A program made the position numbers and the translations under genes. A DNA stretch of 64,000 nt from Copromyces sp. CBS 386.78 (lineage: Eukaryota > Ascomycota > Sordariomycetes > Sordariales > Sordariaceae): NCBI GenBank assembly GCA_030685235.1, contig MU839095.1, positions 186,001-250,000 of the forward strand. The letters are read 5' to 3'. Below, piece after piece: positions 12,159 through 22,472 of the stretch (its first letter is position 1; each line of letters starts with the position of its first letter). Under the pieces are notes generated by a model. It did no database searches and was not told the DNA's origin. It was given only the letters and a program-made list of their open reading frames with translations.

Positions 12159-15100
12159 ATGGCCAACAAAAGGAAACGCACGCCAAAGGAGGCTCCCAAT
12201 GACAACCTTCCTTCTCAGAAAAGATCAAAGAAGGAGACCCCAGTACCAAATGGTTCAACGACAAAAACCAAGGCTTCAAAAGTCCAGGAAAAGCCAGCGC
12301 CCTTCACGGAACACCCCACAGTTGAGGACCGCAAGAGAGAGCTTGCATTGTATACTCAGCTCGGCAGCGAAGACCAAAACGAGCGCATTGAGGCTGCCAG
12401 CATCATTATCGCTGGTCTTTTGGAAGGCGATGGCGTCGAGGAACCCACCCTTTTCCGCCATCTTGCGGGGCGTCTCTTCCGCGGTCTCGCCAGCGGGAGG
12501 AATGCATCCCGTCTGGGCTTCAGTCTGGTCTTGACGGAGATTCTGGGTCAGCTGTTTGGAGAAAAGTACCTTGCTGGGTCCAAGTACACTGGGCTCACAT
12601 TCGACAAGGTTTTAGGTATCCTCGTTGAGAAAACCGATGCTGGAGGCAGTGGCAATGGTCAGGAGGAAAGGGATCACTATTTTGGCCAGTTGTTTGGCAT
12701 CGAATGCTTTGTTCGTGCCGGCATCCTCTTCACCGATAAGTCGAGGTGGGAGGCCGTTCTCAACTTGGTCCTCAAGCTTTCCCAAAAGAAGTCATGGCTC
12801 AAGTCTCAATGCGGCTGGATCATTGTGCAGGCCATCTCCCAGACGGACGTTGAACTTGCGGAGGAAACGCTGCAGAGACTCACCGATGAAGGGGTGGCCA
12901 AGACCCCTGAAGGTGTTGGTATCTGGATTGCCGCTCTCGATCGCTTCCCAGACATGAAGGTGCCCAAACAGCCGTGGCGAAGCCCTCTAGAGGCTGGTTC
13001 CCTTACCTCTCTCCCTGCTGTCTTGAAGGACAGTGGTAGAGATACCTCTAACGATCAAGCAGGTAACAAGAAACAGAAGCAAGGTAACTGGACTGCCCAG
13101 TTGCACTTTGTCTGGAACTTGATTCTTGCCCATTTCCTTAAGCTTGGCGAGAAGGACAAATCCGATGCCGCTGAGCAGTTCAAGCAGTTTTGGAAGCGTG
13201 TTGTCGATGGTAAGTACCACTGTGTCATATTCTTGACAAAACCGTGAGCTAACAAGTTTCATCAGAGGGATTCTTCTCCAAGACCTCGTCGGACAGCCAG
13301 AAGTTCTCCGGATTCATGATCTTCCAGCGGATGCTTGAAGGCGCAGCCGGCCAGACCTTCATCGTTGAGTCTGTATTTAGCCAGAACCTCATGACTTGTC
13401 TCATGAACCAAGCCGCCAAGGAGGACAGGTATCTTCACCGCGCAGCGATCAAAGCCCTCAAAGGAATCGAAGCTACCGTCGAGCGCGATCCCTCCCTTCT
13501 GCCGACCATTCTTCGTCAGCTTCTTAGCCACAGCGGCGTGTACAACTTCGATCAACGGACCAACACCAAGACCGTGGACAAGATCCTGCAACATGCCACC
13601 CCTGAGACCATCAAGAAGGTTCTCAAGACTCTGCAGCTCAAGGACTTTTCCAAGAGCGGTCTCGACGAGACCAAGTACTACCAGTCCCTGAGCAGCTACC
13701 TTTTCAGACTCTCCAGCGTACCATCCGACGAGGAGAGCACCTCAAGCGTCTCTGTTCCCGGATCAGCGATCGAGGTCCTCACAGAACTGGCTTACTCGAA
13801 CCAGTCAGTCCCAGCCAGCATCAAGGAGGCGCTCCGCACCAAGACCACATCTGCATTTGCCAAGCTTGTGAAGAGGCCCGAAGACTTCGGCCACCTCTGC
13901 GGCGCTATCCTCTCCATCAAGACCGACCTTGACCCGGAGGACGAGATCGGCGGCGCCGTTCTCGAGGCCTACGAGAAGCTCAAGGACCTGCTCGACCCTG
14001 CCAAAGACACCAAGGACACCAAAGCCCCCCGCCAGGCTCTCGCCCTGCTGTACGCCGTCGCCATCCTGCAGTTCTACAATGAGGACCCCGACGTCATGAA
14101 CCTTCTCGAAGAGCTCGAGGAGTGCTACGACAAGCTTGCCGGCGACGAGGACATCCAAGGGGGCGAGGGCATCGCCGAGTTCCTGGTGGAAATCCTTCTG
14201 GCCATGGTTGCTCGCCCCTCTTCGCTCATGCGGCAGGTGTCGCAGCAGGTTTTCGAAGCCTTCACAAACCTCATGTCGCCCGAAGCCATCAAGCTTTTGA
14301 CCGACCCCCTGGTCGCTGAGGAGAGTGCCAAGGGTCAGCAGGCACTTTTCAGCACTGAGGACGAGGACATGGCCAATGCCGAAGGCTCGGACGATGAGCA
14401 CGACCATGAGGAGGACGGAAGCGACGAAGAACTCGATTCCGACGTAGAAATCGTCAACCTCGAAGAAGCCGGCTCCGACGACGAACCCAGCGACAACGAT
14501 TCCGACGACGAAAACGACGACGACGACGAAGAGGAGCCCGAAAGTGAAAACCAAGAAGCCCTCGACGCTTTGGACACCGCCCTAGCCGAAGCACTCGGCA
14601 GCCACCGTCTCGACCAAGACGCCGACGCTCCCGACACTTCAGACGAATCCGACATGTCCGACAGCGAAATGATGGAAGTGGACGCCAAGCTCGCCGAGAT
14701 CTTCAAGCACCGGGCCAAGGCCGCCAACACCAACAAGAAGAAGGAGAAGAAGGATGCCAAAGAAACAGTCATCAACTTCAAGCACCGCGTCCTCGACCTG
14801 CTCGCCATCTTCATTAAGAAGGAAGCCGCCGTCGCCAACCCGCTCGCCTTCGAGGTCTTGCTCCCCCTTTTGGAGCTCATCCGCACCACGACCACCAAGC
14901 CCCTGGCCAACAAAGCATGCGAGATGATCAACAACTTCTCCAAATCCCTGAAGAAGGCCAAGAGCAACTTTGGCGATATCAACGAGGAGCAGGTCGATGA
15001 GCTCGTGGTGACGTTCCAGGAGGTGCACTTGGAGGCACCCAAGGACGGGTCGCATGCGTTTGCCAAGGCGGCGTCAACGGCTAGCTTGGCGATTGCCTCG

Positions 15101-15274
15101 GTGTTGGTGGCGAGGGAGAAGACGGACGAGGTGTTTGAGCTGTATGCGGATTCGCAGCTCAAGTGGTTCAAGGGCGAGGTCAAGATCCAGCCGGCGTTTT
15201 TCTCGGATTGGCTTAACTGGTGCCAGAGCCATGCTAGTGCTAGCGCTGCGGCGGCGACGACGATACAGGAGTAG
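12159..15274 (+). CDS. pol5: Pol5/MYBBP1A-family nucleolar protein
   Basis: Named for a B-family polymerase resemblance in yeast, Pol5 acts in rDNA transcription and ribosome assembly in the nucleolus and is related to animal MYBBP1A. ATG at 12159; exon 1 12159-13209, intron 13210-13265 (56 nt, GTAAGT, branch GCTAAC, acceptor ATCAG), exon 2 13266-15274, stop TAG. The 1,019-aa product is close to the yeast length. The N-terminus has basic nuclear-localisation-type clusters (KRKRTPK, KRSKK). Helical ARM-like repeats follow (RLFRGLASGRNASRLGF, FFSKTSSDSQKFSGFM). There is a strongly acidic Asp/Glu/Ser region at roughly residues 714-800 (14356-14620), and then a lysine-rich segment and a helical tail. 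Splicing at the stated sites restores VVDEGFFSKT. Confidence 0.93.
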
Positions 15275-16115
15275 TGTAGTCCGGGGTAGTAGTGTTGATA
15301 GGTCAGGTTGATGGACGGTGATAATACTGGTTGGTGTATGTTGTTTCGATTAAAGTTGCAAAAAGTACAGACGGTGGTGTCATTTGATTGTCTCGTCTTG
15401 CAACAGCGGTCTTTTCTATAGTACATGCTTCACTACGTGATAACCATAACCATACGGGTAGGTACAGTATGATCACTCGCTGGTGGGTAATGGAGAGTTT
15501 TTGACGCATTTTATGGATGGTTATAGAATCAAGAATACGTTCTGTTCTCTTTTGAATTGGTTGAGGGGATGTACCCTTATTCCCTCGAACACTTTCTCAA
15601 GTCCTCTATACATTTACGAGATATTGTACAGAGAATGAGAGTCTCATCACCGGGTATGATGACGCCGATACATCGACCCGCAACGGCAATCATAACCGCG
15701 TATCCGTTGCGCTGACCTTGTGTTTCTACTCCTTGCCCCCTTATCAAAACCCAGACGGATCTATCAGTGACTCCAAAAATCAGACCTCCCAAGAGTCACA
15801 TCCGCTCGTCACGGTCCCCCCTTCTCTCCGGCCTGGACAGTTCTTTGCCCCTTAGCCTCTCTTGCCTCAGAAACATGGGTATTGCATTTCAAACAACCAC
15901 CATTCGAGGGGAACCGTGTGGGAATCACCCGACCGGGTCCTCCTCGGGCGGTTCTGGTCAACCGACATCCTGAAGTACGCAGCATCGTCATCAGCATCGG
16001 TCGCCTGGTGCAAGAAGTCCATGAGCTGGTGCTGCTGCCGTTGGTAGCCACAACCACCATTGTGCAGACGCATGCCCATGTCCAAAGGATGGTACCACCC
16101 TTATCTACCGCCCAC
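15275..16115. other. intergenic between convergent pol5 and zim17
   Basis: This 0.84-kb interval lies between two converging stop codons and should hold both 3' UTRs and polyadenylation regions. The only open frames overlap one another in several frames at 15.8-16.1 kb and look like chance frames. No gene is supported. Confidence 0.5.
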
Positions 16116-16823
16116 TCAACTGCTCGCCGAACCTTCCGACCCGTCTTTCTTATCCCCGGGCCTCACACTCTTAAACGTCGACCCCGGCGGACTGTTGTCT
16201 ACAACCTTTGGCTTTTCCGGTTCCGGAACAGGTTCCCTCGCAGTCACCGACCCATCCTCCCAAAACTCCACATCGCCATCCTCACCTAGCGTCCCCTTCT
16301 TGACCAACATGCCCTTTTCCTTAAGCAAATCCTCTACCGTGATTTTGCGGTCCCCGAAGATCTTGAGGTGGTCGCTGATGACGTGGCGGTTGCGGCAGTT
16401 CGGGCACGAGATCAACACGGAGCCGTAGTGGTAGCCCTGCTTGGAGACCTTGTGCTTGGAGCGGTGGTCGCAGGGGATGCAGGTGAAGGTGAGCTCGTAT
16501 TGCGGGACTTGGGAGATGTCGCGCTTGGCTTGTTGTTCGGCTTGTTCTTGTTGTTCTGAGGGGAGTTGGTGGTCAGAGGGAAGGGATTGGGGTTCGGCAG
16601 GGGAGGCGGGCTGGCTTCGTGGACGGGGGATGGTGTGTTTTAGTCGGGCCGAGGTGTAGCTGAGGTATTCTTTTTGTTTTTGTTGTGATAGCGGTACTGG
16701 TCGTTGGGAGCTGTGGGAGCGGGCGAACACTGTGGTGATTTTTAGGGATTGCGCCGGCGCCGGCACCGAGCAGAGTCGGGCAATGCACGGCAGTGTTGAA
16801 GTCGCTGCTCGTTTGGAGGCCAT
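16116..16823 (-). CDS. zim17: Zim17/Tim15 mitochondrial DNL-type zinc-finger protein
   Basis: Zim17 (Tim15, Hep1) is a matrix chaperone partner that keeps mitochondrial Hsp70 soluble, and so supports protein import and Fe-S biogenesis. Single exon of 235 codons with ATG at 16823-16821 (MASKRAATSTLP). The N-terminus is rich in Arg, Ser and Ala without acidic residues, as expected of a mitochondrial presequence. The zf-DNL domain runs about 107-170, with the zinc-binding pairs CIPC (Cys115, Cys118) and CPNC (Cys140, Cys143) and the conserved HKVSKQGYHYGSV stretch between them, and HVISDHLKIFGD after. The C-terminal tail is acidic/Pro-rich and probably disordered. The frame continues upstream to 17063 without an ATG-based reason to extend. 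Confidence 0.93.
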   Translation of the reverse strand: MASKRAATSTLPCIARLCSVPAPAQSLKITTVFARSHSSQRPVPLSQQKQKEYLSYTSARLKHTIPRPRSQPASPAEPQSLPSDHQLPSEQQEQAEQQAKRDISQVPQYELTFTCIPCDHRSKHKVSKQGYHYGSVLISCPNCRNRHVISDHLKIFGDRKITVEDLLKEKGMLVKKGTLGEDGDVEFWEDGSVTAREPVPEPEKPKVVDNSPPGSTFKSVRPGDKKDGSEGSASS

Positions 16824-17861
16824 GGTTGGAGGTATAGATGGGAGTGTTTGGTCGGTTGGGTTCCCGTTTAAACTTGGGCAAAGTTGCGGCGGAAAAAGAT
16901 AAAATGCGATAGATTCGGATAGAATCCGGTCGGTTTCGTCATGCGCCGCACCTTGTAGAGTTCCGTAGCATCGCGAACCGACCCCGCCCGACACCCTGTC
17001 GAAATGTTTCTTATCGATAAGCATCCCTGCAGAATATCCCGTTAGCCTCTCCCACTGTGACACTCGGTGACAGTTCGCGGTCCACGCCTCTTCCGGCGAT
17101 GCCTGCTGTCAATGATGAAGTGTAGGGAGGAAGGTTACTCTTTCCATCTTGGGCATTCCTCAAAGGTAGGTCGTTAGAGTTCTCTTTTTAGGATGTAATC
17201 AACACTGGGCGGGGTTATGTAACATGTAATATTACTTACAACACACTGCTGTAAGCTCTTTAGCTCTTGCTGAAAGTAGTACCTGAAGCTCCACAACTGT
17301 CTGCGGCGTGCCTGAACTTCCCGTTTATCAAATACCCGACCGTTTACCCTTCCATTACTAAACTTCATCTTCGATCACTTCTCTACGTTTGCCACTTCTG
17401 GCAATGATCATTCCTCAGTTTTTCACTTTGTCTTGACTCCTTCGTTTTGTTCTTGTTGCCCCGGGTGCTCTTATACTTTACGATTTACAGGCTACCAAAC
17501 GGTTTCCGCAATCCACGACCCGGAGACTGTGTCGCGTACATCACCGCAGCGAATTGCATGACGAACCCCTCCAAGCTTTTGAGCTTGTCCTGCCCGCCCT
17601 GGCTATTCAGCTCGTCTTAACTTCGTCGGTGATCTCCAACAACAACTCGTCGGTCACGATCGCCATAGCCCAGTAGCTGCTACGCGTCTTCTTTACACAC
17701 ATATACGCTCACGCACACACCGTCGATACCAAGAGTAGTCACCGGCTACACCCGCATGAGAATATAGCTAGCTATAGGAGGGGTCGCGCCCGCAAGACTT
17801 CCACTTCACCATTCACACAAAGAACGTTTCGCTTTAACAATCGAGCACAAAGGTCGCAACC
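16824..17861. other. divergent promoter region of zim17 and cul-3
   Basis: One kilobase between two divergent start codons. The cul-3 side (17.4-17.86 kb) is pyrimidine-rich and probably leader sequence. No additional gene, RNA or repeat is supported. Confidence 0.5.
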
Positions 17862-20517
17862 ATGGCGTCAAGAACCAACAAGATCCGGCCCATTAGGAAG
17901 GTGCGTGTCTTGCATTTGTTTATGCGACCTGGCGTCCTCACCCTGCAATTGAAGCTAATGATGTGACAGCCGATAATGAATCGGGATCAGGGCGAGTTCG
18001 AGCCATGCTGGGCACTCCTCCGCGACGCTATGACCGATATTCACCTACAGAACGCCGGCCGTCTGTCCTTCGAGCAACTATACCGAGCCTCATACAAGAT
18101 TGTCCTTCGGAAGAAGGGCGCCCTGCTCTACGAGAGGGTCAGGGACTTTGAGCAGGAGTGGTTCCGAGACCACATCATGCCCAACATCGCCGCCCTGATC
18201 ACAAAGAATCTGATCAACATATCGCTGCTTCAGCACCCGGGGTCGAGTTCACATGAGCGCAGGGAGATGGGCGAGAAGTTCCTCTGCGGAATACGAGACA
18301 CATGGACGGACCACAACAGGTCAATGAATATGATTGCGGACGTGCTTATGTATCTCGACCGTGTCTATACCCTAGAGACGAAGCAACCTTCTCTGTTTGC
18401 CGTTACCATTGGCCTGTTTAGGGATAATGTCCTTCAGAGCCACATTGGTACTGCCGCAGACGACGTCGAGCAAGACTTCGTCGTCTTTGATATTCTTTGC
18501 GCCGTCATATTGGGCCTGATCAACATGGAGCGCGACGGCGACATCATCAACCGAAACCTTGTGCGCAAGATCACTGCGATGCTCGAGAGCTTATACGAGA
18601 CAGATGATGAGATCGAGAACCAACGACTTTACCTGACCCTTTTCGAACCACGCTACCTTGAGGCAAGCACAGAGTTTTATCGCAAAGAGTGTGAGAAGCT
18701 GGTCCAGGAAGCAAATTGCAGCACATGGCTCCGCCACGCCCAACGTCGACTAAACGAGGAGCGGGAGCGATGTGGCACTGCTATATCGATTATGACGACC
18801 GACAAGATTGCGAGCGTGGTGGAGAAAGAGCTCATCGAGGCAAAGCTCGATGTGTTCCTGGCCATGGAAGGGAGCGGCCTGAAGCCCATGATCGACAATG
18901 ATCGCCTGGAGGATCTTTCGATCTTGTACCAACTCATATCCAGAGTGGACAGTACAAAGTCGGCGCTGAAGGTTATTCTACAACGCAGAGTACGGGAGCT
19001 TGGGCAGGAGATCGAGAAGGCCCTTAAGAACATAGACTTCTCCGTCGCTGGCGCAGCTGCTGGGGATGGTGAGGATGCTGGAGAAGCGGCAGAGAAGGCC
19101 AAAGCCCAGACCTTGAATCCGGCTCAGCAGCAGACTGCAGCGGCTATCAAGTGGGTAGATGACGTCTTGCAGCTCAAGGACAAGTTCGACAGAATACTGT
19201 CCGATTGTTTCTGCGATGATCTCCTGCTACAATCCGCGATCACACGAAGCTTCTCTGATTTCATCAACTCGTTCAACCGCAGTTCGGAATATGTTTCTCT
19301 GTTCATTGACGACAACCTCAAACGCGGCATCAAGACAAAGACGGAAGCGGAAGTAGACGCTGTCCTGGACAAGGCCATTGTCCTTCTCAGGTATCTTTCA
19401 GACCGAGACATGTTCGAAAGGTATTACCAGAAACATCTGGCCAAGCGGTTACTGCATGGGAAGTCTGAGATCCATACCGAGAAGGAGATGGTATCCCGTA
19501 TGAAGTCGGAAATGGGCAACCATTTCACATCCAAGTTTGAAGGCATGTTCAAGGACATGGAGTTGTCCAAAGACCTGACCGACAACTACCGTGATCATAT
19601 CGCCAACTTAGGTGATGCCGATCATACGAAGGTCGACCTCAACATCAACGTCCTGACCACCAACAACTGGCCACCCGAGGTAATGGGTGGTGGTAAATCA
19701 AAGGATGAAGGACAGAAAACGGATTGCTTTTACCCGCCCGAAATCAAGCGTCTCCAGGAGAGTTTCTACAAGTACTACCTCAAGGACAGGAGCGGCCGTG
19801 TTCTTACATGGGTTAGCTCGGCGGGCAATGCGGACATCAAGTGTGTGTTCCCCAAGGTTCCGGGCAAGGAGACCGGACCCTTGAGCAAGGAAAGGCGATA
19901 CGAGCTGAACGTCTCGACATATGGCATGATTGTGCTTATGGTTTTCAACGATCTCGAGGACGGCGAAAGTTTGAGTTTCGACGAGATCCAAGCTAAGACG
20001 AACATCCCGGCACCAGAGCTTATGCGCACACTGGTCTCGCTTTCGAGTGTTCCCAAGTGCAGGGTACTGCTAAAGGAACCGGCCACAAAGAATGTGAAGA
20101 ACACCGACAAATTTTCTTACAATGCACAGTTTGTGAGCAAGGCTATCAGGATCAAGGCTCCCGTCATCAGCAGCATTTCAAAGGTCGAAGGGGATGAGGA
20201 GAGAAAGGAGACGGAAAGGAAGAATGATCAGACGCGTGCTCATGTTATTGATGCCGCGATTGTCCGAATCATGAAGTAAGTTTGCCCTTTCCCAACACAT
20301 GTGTATGTAAGTAGTTATTCCGGAAGCTAACCAACGTCTTTGCAGGCAACGCAAGCTACTGGCTCACACCCAGCTCGTAAACGAGGTGATCTCGCAACTT
20401 ATGGGCCGTTTCAAGCCTGACGTACCGCTAATCAAGAAACGAATCGAGGATCTCCTTGCGAGAGAGTATCTGGAGCGGGTAGAAGGTGACTCGTCGACAT
20501 ATCGATACTTAGCTTAG
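17862..20517 (+). CDS. cul-3: Cullin-3, scaffold of a BTB-type ubiquitin ligase
   Basis: Cullin-3 bridges BTB-domain substrate adaptors and the RING protein Rbx1. Three exons: 17862-17900 (13 codons, MASRTNKIRPIRK), 17970-20275 and 20346-20517. Introns are 17901-17969 (GTGCGT, branch GCTAAT, acceptor GACAG) and 20276-20345 (GTAAGT, branch CTAACC, acceptor TGCAG). Product 838 aa. Cullin repeats fill the N-terminal ~390 residues (LSFEQLYRASYKIVL, ILMYLDRVY-like DVLMYLDRVY). The cullin homology domain follows (SLFIDDNLKRGIK, FERYYQKHLAKRLL), and the winged-helix neddylation domain closes it, ending RYLA. The NEDD8-acceptor lysine is predicted as Lys782 in IVRIMKQRK; by position it corresponds exactly to Lys712 of human CUL3. 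Cul-3 rather than cul-1/4 is chosen from the N-terminal and FIDD segments. Confidence 0.95.
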
Positions 20518-21435
20518 TCTACCGCATCGCATTGCACCTAGTAATCAATGTATATGTAGCATAACTTAAAGCGTAACACTCCTTCCGACTGGATAGTCGT
20601 TGACTATAATACAAGATTGGGAGGTCCGGCGAGATCATACTTCAAACCATTATCCTCTTGCAAGCCCAGAGTGCTTTAGTGACCCAACGAGCGACCTTGT
20701 GCCCATGGTGCACATCTCCTACTTCGTTGCCCCCTTCTACTACGCACGCAATAACTGTATACATGTCAGAGAACAGTTAGGCCAATACATACACAACAAC
20801 TAACAATTCGATGGCCATACCTTAACACGATCAAGCACCAAACTACCTAGTAACAGCAACAAAGTTTTTCATAACTATTACCAAGAAGGAGCATTTAGTT
20901 CAAGACAACGTTGCATAGAAAACATGTCACATAAAAGAAAACAAGTCACCGAGGAAAGAAGAGCATGTCAAGGATAATATTCAAGGCCGCCATCAAACAG
21001 CAAGCAGCCTTGTCCTTGAATTCGAGGGAGTGAATGGGTCAGAAACTAGTCAAGTACATGCCCGTTCCCGTACCCCTTTCCAGCCCCATAAAGAATGGTT
21101 GATAAAAAATAGGATTGTACAAGTATTCGCCTATCCAATCCCAGTATGTGTTGAGTGTGAATCCATAAAGCTTTTCTGTGTGTATATAAATAGACATGTT
21201 GTTGTTTCTCTTTTTATCCAGAAAAGAAGTGAAAGTTATAAAGAGGGTTGCAGCAAAAAATTTGTTATATATCCAAGCCTTTTATTTTTTTGCAGCCCCT
21301 CTCGTCTTGTATGCCCGCTTAGGGGAGAGAAAGATTTTGGTGGAAAATCTGTGGGAGGTGTGTGGGTTGGTTAGCAATGTGACAATGGGGCTAGGTGATG
21401 TTTTGGGGACTGGAGAGGATGTTATCACTACTAAC
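20518..21435. other. intergenic between convergent cul-3 and ccg-4
   Basis: Both flanking genes end here. The sequence is AT-rich, especially 20.55-21.3 kb, as is usual for 3' flanks in this genome, and has no credible coding region on either strand. No RNA gene or long repeat is visible. Confidence 0.5.
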
Positions 21436-22338
21436 CTAGTTCTCATCAGAGTGAGCAGTGAGGATGGCACGAGCGACGTTGTACATGGCGTGCAAGTCAC
21501 GGGTGGCCTTGGTGCAGGCACCATCGGGGGCGTTGCAAGCCGCCTCGGGGGAGGCATCACGCTTCCAGCAGGAGGCCGTGGAACTGCCGGGGAGGCGGAC
21601 GAGCCAGCACGACGGCTCGCGCTTGCCGACGCGGTCGACGGGGCTGAAGGTGGTGTCACGGAGGAGAAGAGCGGACTCGGCTTCGGCGGACTGGATGGCG
21701 GTCATGACGGCCTCGGCGGCGCGCTTGGCCTTCCAGCAGGACTGGCCGTGAATTTTTTGGCACCATTGCGGGTTGGCCTCAGGAGCAGCCTCAGGAGCAG
21801 CGTCACGCTTCTTCCAGCAAGATTGACCGTGGATGCGGCACCACTGGGGCTCGGCTTCGGGGAGAGCATCACGCTTCCAGCAGGACTGGCCGTGGATGCG
21901 GCACCATTGAGCCTCAGCCTCACGCTTCTTCCAGCACGACTGGCCGTGGATGCGGCACCATTGCGCCTCGGCCTCGGCCTCGCGCTTGGCGACCTTCTCC
22001 TCCTTCTTCTCCTCCTCGGTAGAGGGGGCGAACTTCTCGTGGAGACCGAGGGATTCGTAGTAGGCGTTGACGTCGTTCTGGGTGAGGGCGATGATGCCGG
22101 CGAGCTCGTCGACCTGGCGCTTGGCGACCTGGGCGGGAAGATGGCCGGACTCGTCACGGGGCGGGAGACCGCCCATACCCTGGATGGCGGTGGAGAAGGC
22201 CTCGGCGACACGCTTGACCTTCCAGCAGGGCTGGCCGTGGATCTGGCACCACTGGGCTTCGGCCTCGGCGTTGGGCTGGGCAACCGGGGTGGCGGAGGCC
22301 ACGGCGGCGAAGATGACAAGAGGGAGGGTGAACTTCAT
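21436..22338 (-). CDS. ccg-4: alpha-factor-like peptide pheromone precursor
   Basis: Secreted prepropheromone of mating type A in Neurospora (ccg-4; ppg1 in Sordaria). Single exon, 300 aa, ATG at 22338-22336. Signal peptide about residues 1-16 ([16 protein letters not shown]). Five pheromone units follow: [11 protein letters not shown] at 29-39, [11 protein letters not shown] at 126-136, 144-154 and 165-175, and a 12-residue form [12 protein letters not shown] at 191-202. Each is followed by a Kex2-type Lys-Arg site (KVKR, KKR, KR, KKR, KAKR) and preceded by X-Ala or X-Pro dipeptides (EAEA, EAEP, EANP) suited to a dipeptidyl aminopeptidase. A further CW...CW-KR segment (243-260) looks like a decayed sixth unit. 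The peptide is received by the opposite mating type's pheromone receptor (family knowledge). The gene faces a 3.8-kb upstream gap. Confidence 0.96.
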   Translation of the reverse strand: MKFTLPLVIFAAVASATPVAQPNAEAEAQWCQIHGQPCWKVKRVAEAFSTAIQGMGGLPPRDESGHLPAQVAKRQVDELAGIIALTQNDVNAYYESLGLHEKFAPSTEEEKKEEKVAKREAEAEAQWCRIHGQSCWKKREAEAQWCRIHGQSCWKRDALPEAEPQWCRIHGQSCWKKRDAAPEAAPEANPQWCQKIHGQSCWKAKRAAEAVMTAIQSAEAESALLLRDTTFSPVDRVGKREPSCWLVRLPGSSTASCWKRDASPEAACNAPDGACTKATRDLHAMYNVARAILTAHSDEN

Positions 22339-22460
22339 CTTGAAAGGCTTGGAAAGAAGAATGGTAAGATGGGTTAGAGAATGAAGACCTCTGAGGGTTG
22401 ATTGGCGATGTCAAAGGTGATGGGAAAAAAATAAGATGAGTTATGAGGTGATCAACTCCA

Positions 22461-22472
22461 TCTTTTATATCC
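22461..22472 (-). promoter_or_regulatory. TATA-like box upstream of ccg-4
   Basis: On the minus strand this reads GGATATAAAAGA, about 125 bases upstream of the ccg-4 ATG. The position and sequence suit a TATA element of a strongly regulated, highly expressed gene. The transcription start is not known from the sequence. Confidence 0.5.

Noticed and set aside
13805..14554. Minus-strand open frame of 249 codons
   Set aside because: Opposite the Asp/Glu-rich part of pol5; Val/Phe-rich composition is a mirror artefact.
16824..17063. Extension of zim17 upstream in the same frame
   Set aside because: The extension has no mitochondrial-targeting character; the ATG at 16823 gives a typical presequence.
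21196..22377. Plus-strand open frame of 393 codons, repetitive
   Set aside because: Antisense of the pheromone repeats; its repeats mirror the coding repeats on the other strand.
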